A DNA stretch of 64,000 nt from Phocaeicola plebeius. GTDB taxonomy: Bacteria > Bacteroidota > Bacteroidia > Bacteroidales > Bacteroidaceae. The stretch's first letter is position 1, and the number at the start of each line of letters is the position of its first letter. Location: the NCBI GenBank assembly GCA_022767125.1, contig JALEPZ010000012.1, forward strand, positions 24,210 through 88,209, written 5' to 3'. The translations under genes were made by a program, and so were the position numbers. Positions 25,357 to 32,580 of the stretch are shown piece after piece. Below the pieces are notes generated by a model. The model was given only the letters and a program-made list of their open reading frames with translations, had not been told where the DNA came from and searched no databases.

Positions 25357-28300
25357 ATACTTATTCTTATTTTTTTCTTTTCAGATTTCAATTGTGTCAG
25401 TTGGAAGACAATATCTACTACTGGTAGGAAGAACAGCGAATCCCGATAGACTTGATTTGTTTTATATTTATCTGTTACCTGACTGCAAAAGTATTTATCC
25501 AACATATCTTGTACATGGCCTGATATCAGTTCTTGTACTCTTTCTATATAAATGGCTTCAATATCCAATTCTCTGGTTAACATTTGAAGCACTTCTAAAT
25601 ATACCTTATTCAATCTGCCAATCTGTTTTACCAGCTTTGAGCATAGCTCCTCATGGAAAGCTGTCTCCAATTGAGCTATGTCATCGTATTGCCGAGAATC
25701 CACTCCCATAAACAAATAAGTTGCAGGAGCGTGAAGGCTCGGATCGCGAAACAGTCCACCATAGCAAGTGCTCTCCTTACGTACCGGAGGCAATACAACC
25801 TGCAATTCTTGCTTCAGGTCACCTTCATAAACCTCATTGAAGACATGACAGATCAATTTCTCCAGAACGGCCGTATCGTTGGTAATACAGCTGTCAATAT
25901 ACCGGCTTCCATTGCCTGAGAGCACTATAGAACGGGGAGCGTCCAATTCCTTAGAACGGAACATGATTGCCAAATAAAACATCACTGCCACAAAATGGTA
26001 CAGGAACAATGGTTGGAAGTCTTTTCGTAGCCATTTTTCCACTTCCACCTTATTTCTGTTTGTCAACCAGAAATTGATGATATCACAAGAGGAGGCCATT
26101 GAATCAGGCTTTGTCATCTCCTCATAGATGGCATTCAGTTCTTCATCATTGAACTTAACCCTATCCTTGTAGAACAGAAAGACACCATTGTTTTTCGCAT
26201 TCTGCATATTATTGAAACCATTACTCCATAACACGTCACAACCGAAATGAACGGAATTGGCAAGTTTTGGTACTCTTTGCTCGAATAATACAATGTCTGT
26301 GGAACCTCCACCAATATCCACCACCGCTACAGACTTTTCCGAACGGAAGACATTTTTCTCCGAGAAATAATAATAAGGAGCTTCCGATTCCGTATAGCAG
26401 ACTATTTGTTGCTCTGGAATGTTGAGCACCTGTTTCGCTTCTTCTTTCCACAACCGTTCAAACATCTCCCGAGCATCATGCATAAAACTGAGGGGACGGA
26501 ACCACACTAATTGTGTGGCGGACACCTTTCCTTTCTGCTGCATTACATCACATTTCACCATCAACAACAGTTCGCGAATGAAGATGCGCAGTTCTTGTTC
26601 GCTTTCATCGGTTTCCCATTTAATACGTGTATTGATGGTGTTGCCATCACTCTCTTTTATCCTACCATACGAAAATGCGATGTTTTTCTCTCCAAACAGG
26701 TCGGACAGCCCCTGCTGTGATTGTCCGTTCTCACAGATGACCGTCCGAATTGGGAAGCGGTATCTTCGCCCATCTATGAATGGCGGGAGAAACTCGGAAC
26801 GGAAAGCAGCCTCCACATTGTTGGGAAAACTGTCTTCCCAACAATCAATCAAAGCTTTCTGTTTATTTGATTCTTTGGCATGAAGGTAGCTGACAAATGG
26901 CTCAACCATACACAATTGTTGCGGTTCGTCCTTGTCCTTTTTATTCTCCCGACGAGAGACAAACGTATTAGTCGTACCTAAATCTATGGCATAAATGTAA
27001 GAGCGTTCGCTTTCCTTTACCGTTTTCCATTTAGGAACCAACACACCTGAAAAGCACTCATTTTCCAATCTGAAATTCAAGCGGATGGCTGTGAAACCAG
27101 TATTGAACAATTCATAATATTTGGTGGAAACGGATTTCTCTGACTCTTGTTTCTGACGAGAGCGCACAATTGGAAGGCGGACTCCCGACTGGTAGTTCTC
27201 GTCATTTGCCTCTTGGATATGGAAAAGAATTCCCTCTGTATCCTTCACGAAGAAATCGCAAGTAATGTCATCTATGGTGAATCTGCTGATGTCCAAATCA
27301 ATTTGGTGTGCAGCCAGCATCAGCTTATAGTAACGATTGTTTTCTGCATGGTTCTCCGACTTCAAGTTCGGAAACAACGCCAAATCAAAGTCCAGTTGAT
27401 AGACGGACAAATCCACCAACCGATTATTTCCTCCAATCGAATATTTCTTGGAAAACTTTTTCCCTTTTGTATTAAGCGTTACCTCTACAGAACTTTGTCG
27501 TTCATTCACTTCCAAAGCGATATTCTCTAAATCCAGGGTAGCCAAAGCCTCCTCAGATAAGGGTAATAAATAATCTACCTGTGTATCCTTTTTCCCTTTG
27601 TAGTTTGGCAGAACAAAATTTTCATTGGCTATACCATAAGGCAGCCGGATAAGGATATTGGTGAAATAGTCTGCCACTTCGTTGCTGGCCCATATAGGCA
27701 TACCACCCACGACGAGACGGTCGTTCCCCTCTGTCAATATGGGCTGCAGTCTTTCCTGGAACTCCTTCTGAATATCTGGATCGTTTTCAAAAGAACCGAT
27801 ATAACTACGCAGCCAAGAGAGACTATCATCCACCTTTTGTCTGCATAACTGGTCGTACATATAGTTCTTGAACTCCGGAGAACGATCTTCAAACAGGCAC
27901 ACTTGCTTGAAATACGATTTCTTCCCACCTTTTCGCTGCAAGTCAGGAAAAGCTTTGTAACGTTCGCCAACGTATGTATTTCTGTCCAGGCCCTGTCGGT
28001 CCAAGTCTGGAGGGGTAATGAAGCCGGTTAAGGGCGAGCTGGTGCCCAGCAAATAATCCTTTTTCTGTATTTCCATTACCACAAAATACAAGGTATCGAA
28101 ACTGACTCCTTGCACATCTTCTATATAACTTTCCAAAGCATTGCCCAATTTGGGAACATCCTTCTTGAGTCGTTCCAAATCCTCCTCCCTGTGCCATTCA
28201 ATCACACGGATACTTTCACCTTTCGCCTCGTGGTAGGCCTTATTGAACAACATTTCAAATATGTCCAGGCTATCCGATACTAACCGTTCATAGGCAATGC

Positions 28301-28532
28301 CGGCAACCAATGACGGATTCTGTCGTTGTTCCCGTAACCGACGGTATGCTTCTTTCACGACAAAGAACCTTGCGTAGGGAGTCGGCAAAGCATTCAGTGC
28401 CAATCCGTTGTCAGTTCGTTGCTCAGTGACAGCACTAAGCGTTGCGGCATCTAACTTCCCCTTTTCATTGTTCCAGTCATTTCCCTGTACTCCTCGTTGG
28501 ATAATACTTAAATCGATACTGCTCATAGTCAT
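25353..28532 (-). CDS. Large protein with a Hsp70/actin-type ATPase core (SrfB-like architecture)
   Basis: 1059 residues. The first 500 match no family I know. Residues 512-880 carry the Hsp70/actin nucleotide-binding signatures in order: phosphate 1 YAIDLGTTNTFVS (514-526), a connecting ESEAPYYYF (716-723), phosphate 2 VVDIGGGSTDIVLF (737-750) and adenosine motif IVLSGNGSRYID (869-880). The remaining C-terminus is helical. Length and arrangement resemble SrfB (Salmonella srfABC), an inference to test. No signal peptide, so it is cytoplasmic. Its start directly follows the tubulin-like gene's stop; an ATG at 28526 is an alternative. It likely acts as a chaperone-like or filament-forming ATPase that drives or gates the motor. 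Confidence 0.88.
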   Translation of the reverse strand: MTMSSIDLSIIQRGVQGNDWNNEKGKLDAATLSAVTEQRTDNGLALNALPTPYARFFVVKEAYRRLREQRQNPSLVAGIAYERLVSDSLDIFEMLFNKAYHEAKGESIRVIEWHREEDLERLKKDVPKLGNALESYIEDVQGVSFDTLYFVVMEIQKKDYLLGTSSPLTGFITPPDLDRQGLDRNTYVGERYKAFPDLQRKGGKKSYFKQVCLFEDRSPEFKNYMYDQLCRQKVDDSLSWLRSYIGSFENDPDIQKEFQERLQPILTEGNDRLVVGGMPIWASNEVADYFTNILIRLPYGIANENFVLPNYKGKKDTQVDYLLPLSEEALATLDLENIALEVNERQSSVEVTLNTKGKKFSKKYSIGGNNRLVDLSVYQLDFDLALFPNLKSENHAENNRYYKLMLAAHQIDLDISRFTIDDITCDFFVKDTEGILFHIQEANDENYQSGVRLPIVRSRQKQESEKSVSTKYYELFNTGFTAIRLNFRLENECFSGVLVPKWKTVKESERSYIYAIDLGTTNTFVSRRENKKDKDEPQQLCMVEPFVSYLHAKESNKQKALIDCWEDSFPNNVEAAFRSEFLPPFIDGRRYRFPIRTVICENGQSQQGLSDLFGEKNIAFSYGRIKESDGNTINTRIKWETDESEQELRIFIRELLLMVKCDVMQQKGKVSATQLVWFRPLSFMHDAREMFERLWKEEAKQVLNIPEQQIVCYTESEAPYYYFSEKNVFRSEKSVAVVDIGGGSTDIVLFEQRVPKLANSVHFGCDVLWSNGFNNMQNAKNNGVFLFYKDRVKFNDEELNAIYEEMTKPDSMASSCDIINFWLTNRNKVEVEKWLRKDFQPLFLYHFVAVMFYLAIMFRSKELDAPRSIVLSGNGSRYIDSCITNDTAVLEKLICHVFNEVYEGDLKQELQVVLPPVRKESTCYGGLFRDPSLHAPATYLFMGVDSRQYDDIAQLETAFHEELCSKLVKQIGRLNKVYLEVLQMLTRELDIEAIYIERVQELISGHVQDMLDKYFCSQVTDKYKTNQVYRDSLFFLPVVDIVFQLTQLKSEKKKIRISI

Positions 28533-29945
28533 TTATTTCAAAAGGATTCTTGTATAGGTGTCAATCGCTTGATAGGCATAATTCAATAAATGCCGCATCG
28601 GTAATTGGAGACTCTGTTCATCTTTGCTTGCATTATAGGCTTTCTTTATCATTTCCAATACATATTGTGGACGCGTTGCATGGACACTGATGCCTGTTAC
28701 CGGTTGTTTCATCTTGTCGCACTCCATATTCAAGGGATTGAAAGCACGATTGTTGTGTGAAAGCTGTTTATACCAGGTGGAAAAGCGATCCAGCATTCCC
28801 TTCAATAATTGGGCATAGTCTGCATTCGCATAAAAATCCTCGGTCAATCCATGAGTTTTTTTCAAAGGGAACGAACGCTCGCCTTGTATGAATTCTGTCA
28901 GTTCAGTCAACAGCTTCATGTCTGTCAATGCCTTCACTACCCCACTGTAGCTGTCCCCTGCCGACGACAGGTCAACCACCGTTTTGTTTTCCCGGATGGC
29001 CCGTGAATAGTACTGAGTAGTTTCCGGCCGATCGAGTTCTAAGAAATGAAACATGGCTGTAGCAGCCACTAATTCTATGAAGTGTGCCGGATTGTCTTGT
29101 ATGATTTCATCATTTTGGTACGATTCTCTCAATTCACTCTCGCCAATATAATACAAGTAGTCCGACTTCACTGTATGCTCGTAGTAACCTAAAGCCGCTT
29201 TGGCTTTGGTCACAAAATTGGCCGAATCGATGTCACTGCCTGTGGTGGCCGGGTCTTTTAAGGCAAAATAAGGCAAGACTACCACTGCACCCATCACGGC
29301 TTTTTGAAGTTTAGGATAGCCGATACTATCCCGAATTTTCTTTTCCAACAATGGATAGCCTGATGCACCGGTTCCTCCAAAAATGGAACCGATGATGAAT
29401 ATCCGGTCATTCTTTTCGCAATGCCGTTGCACACCCTCAAACCAGTCGGATGAACCAATCATGTCGTTCAGTACCACTGTACCCACATTGGGATTCCCCT
29501 TGAAACCTACGGACAACTTACTGTTCAAATTGCGCTCGGAATACAATGACTGAACCAAAAACTGGTTAATGTCTTGCTTGTCAACTGGCACCAGGTTCAA
29601 GTATTCTGTAAAAGGACGCTGGTCGGCCATAGAATTCTCGTTTGTGGGATTCTGTAGTGCATCCAGTTCCTCTAACCGCTGAAGCTTCGTGCCGAAAAAG
29701 CCCTTCAATGCGGGTTGTGCATCATGGTCTGTAACCTTATTATATATCTTGCGGTAGTCATCTATCAGCTTATCCAGTTCGGTTTTCTCTGTTAAATCCT
29801 GATGCGGGTCGATAAGAATAGGAACCAAAGTGTACCCTTTTGTTGAGTAACCTGCTGCCAGCAGCATGACTATTGATTTCATGACGCGCAGCCCCGTTCC
29901 ACCTATGCAGAACACAAAGACTCTTCTGTTGCTTTCTTCTTTCAT
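28533..29945 (-). CDS. Tubulin/FtsZ-superfamily GTPase-like protein
   Basis: 470 residues. The N-terminus begins with a nucleotide-fold strand and loop (RRVFVFCIGGTGLRVMKSIV, residues 7-26), and residues 183-199 read FIIGSIFGGTGASGYPL, which fits the tubulin signature loop GGTG(S/T)G. The rest is an alpha/beta core with a helical C-terminus. This pattern matches the bacterial tubulin-like families, distinct from cell-division FtsZ. No membrane segment. The ATG at 29945 is preferred over 29981 because the latter overlaps the preceding gene. Stop TAA is adjacent to the Hsp70-like ATG, so the two NTPases are probably made in fixed ratio. Filament formation is inference. Confidence 0.85.
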   Translation of the reverse strand: MKEESNRRVFVFCIGGTGLRVMKSIVMLLAAGYSTKGYTLVPILIDPHQDLTEKTELDKLIDDYRKIYNKVTDHDAQPALKGFFGTKLQRLEELDALQNPTNENSMADQRPFTEYLNLVPVDKQDINQFLVQSLYSERNLNSKLSVGFKGNPNVGTVVLNDMIGSSDWFEGVQRHCEKNDRIFIIGSIFGGTGASGYPLLEKKIRDSIGYPKLQKAVMGAVVVLPYFALKDPATTGSDIDSANFVTKAKAALGYYEHTVKSDYLYYIGESELRESYQNDEIIQDNPAHFIELVAATAMFHFLELDRPETTQYYSRAIRENKTVVDLSSAGDSYSGVVKALTDMKLLTELTEFIQGERSFPLKKTHGLTEDFYANADYAQLLKGMLDRFSTWYKQLSHNNRAFNPLNMECDKMKQPVTGISVHATRPQYVLEMIKKAYNASKDEQSLQLPMRHLLNYAYQAIDTYTRILLK

Positions 29946-29952
29946 AACGCTA

Positions 29953-30408
29953 CTATTTGAATTTAAACCATCGATAAGCATTGGTAGGCAAACATGAGCA
30001 CCAGATAATCGATAGAAGTATGTAAATACAGGTACTCCATCCTATGGCACTAACCCTGCGAGTCCACAAAATGTCATTGCTGCCTGACAAGCCTACATAC
30101 AGGACAAACTGGTCAATACAACAAATACAGACGAATAGCAAAACCCACCAAATGAGCAGTGTACCTGCCCAGTATCGTCTCCGATAATGATATCCGAAGG
30201 GGCGGCAAGTATTGTTGAACCATGTGTAATAATAAATACAGACAATACTCGTAAGTAAGATTATAACTATCCAAACCCATAAATCGGTTTCTTCCAAAGA
30301 TTTCCAGAAACGACGCGCTTGCTGTAGCTTCGTTTCATCTTCACTAAAGTTTCGTAAAAATTCCTTTTGGTTCACCCACCAATACATTACATTTAATACA
30401 TTCATCAT
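29953..30408 (-). CDS. Small multi-span membrane protein of the motor operon
   Basis: 151 residues with about four hydrophobic segments (near 44-62, 83-103, 120-137, plus a weaker N-terminal stretch) and many Trp, Tyr and Cys. No family recognised. It follows the lipoprotein stop by 9 bases and lies 7 bases before the tubulin-like ATG. It may anchor the GTPase or link lipoprotein and motor. Two adjacent ATGs (30408, 30405) are both plausible. Confidence 0.75.
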   Translation of the reverse strand: MMNVLNVMYWWVNQKEFLRNFSEDETKLQQARRFWKSLEETDLWVWIVIILLTSIVCIYYYTWFNNTCRPFGYHYRRRYWAGTLLIWWVLLFVCICCIDQFVLYVGLSGSNDILWTRRVSAIGWSTCIYILLSIIWCSCLPTNAYRWFKFK

Positions 30409-30417
30409 AGCTGACTG

Positions 30418-31698
30418 TTATTCATTTTTGGACAATAAGATACGATTCGGCTGTTTGCCGCAAAAATTAGACTTCACGGAATTGCACCCTTGCAGGAACC
30501 CCTCCAATGAATAGGTTTTGTTCACTTCATTCTCCGACTGTGCTCCCATGAAAGGCTGGAAGTTTTCCAGTCCTACATGGTCGGGTATGTCCAATGACCA
30601 TTCCATCACGTCAGCTGCTGCTATCATATCGGTCACTTTCACCCGTATCATGGCTGTCGCCCTTCGATTCAGCATCTTATCAACTGTATTATCAACATCG
30701 AAAGTCACTGTGTCTATCAGGCAAGTACTTCCTTCTGTCATCTTCACTTTCAGACATTTCTTAAACACCTCACCATCTATCATCCCCCATGGATAATCCT
30801 TAACATCCGCTTGAATAGTAAATGAGCAAGTGTCATTGTATTCTGTATCAATACCATAAAGGGTTGGCTGTTTATCCAGCAGCAAAGCATTGTCAATTCT
30901 CGAAAGAGTAAACTGAGGCTGTTGATACTCCATACCCATGTCTATCGAACCCGCATAGTGACCGAACTGGCTGAGCATAGTAGCGATATGATTCCGCATA
31001 CGGGTAACATATTTTGCCTTGCCCATGACCAAAAAGTAATAGGGAGAACAATCGCAAATGGAATTGCCTTTCTTGTCCAGAAACTGGGAATAGGCGGCAA
31101 TAAGCGACAATGATATAGGATATCTATTAACTGTGTTCCGGATGTCGCTTGCGTATTGTGACACTCTAACCTGCATATCCTTTCGTCCGGTCGGGCTGTA
31201 CTTCATGTCAGAAACTAGTACAGCTACTTCTCCTCTTTCGGGATTTAGCTGAGACAAGATGGATTCTACCATTTCCGGGACTTGTGTACTATAAGCAGAC
31301 AGGAACTTGCCTTGGTTCATGTAAGTCTGGAAATTATCCAATAAGACTTGTCTGGGAGTCCGACCATTCTCAAATACATATATTCCGTTTGCCAATGGTT
31401 TGAAATTAGAGAAAATCGACCAAACATCAGCCTTGAAAGCCGTCACTTTATTCGAACGGAAAAAACCATTCATACTGCCCGATGCTTCCACATATAACTG
31501 AACAGAAGAAGGCATTGACGACTCGAAATAGGCTATGGAATCAACCAGGTCACCTTCTTCTGTAAAACTGGGATGGTAAATGGCATTAACCGGCGAGGAA
31601 CGAAAACAAGAGCCGAATGCAAAGACAGACAAAAGCAGGCCAAAGCTTTTACATACCTTACAGGATAACGATAGGAAATCAAACATTTTATTTATCAT
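30418..31698 (-). CDS. Probable lipoprotein with VWA-like domain, first gene of the motor operon
   Basis: 426 residues (or 422 from the ATG at 31686). A hydrophobic stretch ends FGLLLSVFAFGSC, a relaxed lipobox, so the mature protein may be lipid-anchored in the envelope. Residues 65-180 look like a von Willebrand A fold: VQLYVEASGSMNGFF resembles a MIDAS start with Glu for the usual Asp, and VAVLVSDMKYSP supplies the later Asp. The remainder (about 250-425) is beta-rich. It may sense a surface or ligand for the machine. The only plausible promoter is about 410 bases upstream (32107-32114). Confidence 0.8.
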   Translation of the reverse strand: MINKMFDFLSLSCKVCKSFGLLLSVFAFGSCFRSSPVNAIYHPSFTEEGDLVDSIAYFESSMPSSVQLYVEASGSMNGFFRSNKVTAFKADVWSIFSNFKPLANGIYVFENGRTPRQVLLDNFQTYMNQGKFLSAYSTQVPEMVESILSQLNPERGEVAVLVSDMKYSPTGRKDMQVRVSQYASDIRNTVNRYPISLSLIAAYSQFLDKKGNSICDCSPYYFLVMGKAKYVTRMRNHIATMLSQFGHYAGSIDMGMEYQQPQFTLSRIDNALLLDKQPTLYGIDTEYNDTCSFTIQADVKDYPWGMIDGEVFKKCLKVKMTEGSTCLIDTVTFDVDNTVDKMLNRRATAMIRVKVTDMIAAADVMEWSLDIPDHVGLENFQPFMGAQSENEVNKTYSLEGFLQGCNSVKSNFCGKQPNRILLSKNE

Positions 31699-31954
31699 AG
31701 TGCTATGAAATGATTAACACAACTACTGCGCTGACCCCCTACGCCTGTATCATTTCACTTTCTGGTATAGACATAAAAAACGTGGAGCCAGTCCTGTCAC
31801 TCGTTCCACGATTCAAAGGCTCTCGCATTGCCCGGTTAGTCGAAACGAGCAACGTACGAAAGCCCCACGCCGATGTCTTGATATTTGATACACCCTACTG
31901 CTTTTCGTCCTACAACAAAAAGACAGCGGGTATGCTTCAGCAAAACATCCCTGG

Positions 31955-32038
31955 GGCGTTCACGTTGCTTTGTTTTTGACTAACCGTTAGAATTTGCGAG
32001 ATTCTTGAATCGTCAAAACCAAAGCGCCAGTAAACGCC
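31955..32038. repeat. Imperfect inverted repeat upstream of the motor operon
   Basis: Arms of 26-27 bases, GGCGTTCACGTTGCTTTG.. (31955-31980) and ..CAAAGCGCCAGTAAACGCC (32012-32038), differ at only a few positions and are separated by 31 bases. It could form a long hairpin in the leader RNA, or mark the ends of a small lost element. Confidence 0.65.
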
Positions 32039-32106
32039 TTATGTCATATACTTGCCCACCCTAACCTTTACACCTGATTCGGTGATATCGGCGTAGGTCG
32101 ACTTTG

Positions 32107-32114
32107 CAAAGGTA
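32107..32114 (-). promoter_or_regulatory. Likely -7 promoter element of the motor operon
   Basis: Minus strand TACCTTTG, a perfect TAnnTTTG and the only such match found between 31699 and the next divergent gene that is correctly oriented for the operon. No -33 TTTG at 19-21 bases. Confidence 0.4.
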
Positions 32115-32222
32115 AGCATTCTTTTTGATATTTGCTATGATTGGGTCTGAAATTCTGCGATTACTTATAAGCGAAAGCCTTGGTGATTTGGAAGAAAAGT
32201 GAGTGAGACACACGCCACTAGC

Positions 32223-32423
32223 TCAAACCTGTATCTGTCCGATGCTGGGAGACCCGAAATCGAACGAGCGTCCGTAGAGGAGGACGATACGTCGGTTCTC
32301 GTCCACCTTACAACGTCCGCCACCATAGGAGAAACTATCGTCGTAAGCGAGCAGGTCACAGTGAAGGAACATGTGTCCGAACTTCAGTACATTGTCTTGA
32401 TTAATGATGAATTTCTGGTACAT
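32223..32423 (-). CDS. Small orphan protein, possibly a truncated gene
   Basis: 66 residues (MYQKFIINQDNVLKFGHMFL... DENRRIVLLYGRSFDFGSPS). The sequence is well-formed, ends in a normal stop, and its ATG lies 31 bases after a perfect -7 element (32455-32462), which argues for a real gene. Similar openings occur, as I recall, in longer uncharacterised Bacteroides proteins, so it may be the N-terminal part of a decayed gene. It is divergent from the AAA-ATPase gene. Confidence 0.45.
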   Translation of the reverse strand: MYQKFIINQDNVLKFGHMFLHCDLLAYDDSFSYGGGRCKVDENRRIVLLYGRSFDFGSPSIGQIQV

Positions 32424-32454
32424 AGCTATTTCTGGTAAACGAAATCCCTGCCTG

Positions 32455-32462
32455 CAAAGTTA
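32455..32462 (-). promoter_or_regulatory. -7 promoter element for the small orphan gene
   Basis: Minus strand TAACTTTG, fitting TAnnTTTG, 31 bases upstream of the ATG at 32423. Confidence 0.4.
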
Positions 32463-32501
32463 ATACTATTTTTTGCAGTGTTTGCAGATTCCGTACGGCA
32501 G

Positions 32502-32535
32502 TTTGAGAATTACTGGAAAAGAATTAGTATCTTTG
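32502..32535 (+). promoter_or_regulatory. Promoter of the AAA-ATPase/nuclease-like gene
   Basis: TTTG (32502-32505), 22 bases, then TATCTTTG (32528-32535). Spacing is slightly longer than the usual 19-21. The predicted transcript begins with the hairpin at 32542-32566. Confidence 0.6.
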
Positions 32536-32541
32536 TAACGA

Positions 32542-32566
32542 GTTGCAGGCTTATTTCTCCTGCAAC
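32542..32566 (+). promoter_or_regulatory. 5' UTR stem-loop of the AAA-ATPase gene
   Basis: Perfect 8-bp stem GTTGCAGG / CCTGCAAC with a 9-base loop, at the expected transcription start and 14 bases before the ATG. It may stabilise the mRNA or shield the start. Confidence 0.5.
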
Positions 32567-32580
32567 CGCAGAGTGAAGTT

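Larger units (their letters stand above)
31699..32222. other. Long untranslated leader region of the motor operon
   Basis: About 400 bases separate the likely -7 element at 32107-32114 from the first ATG at 31698. The stretch contains a large imperfect hairpin (31955-32038) and scattered stops in both strands. A plus-strand frame (31710-31979) is open but resembles nothing known. The stretch may be a regulatory leader or the remains of a lost gene. Confidence 0.35.

Noticed and set aside
31710..31979. 89-codon plus frame in the motor operon leader
   Set aside because: No homology recognised, no promoter; ends inside the inverted repeat.
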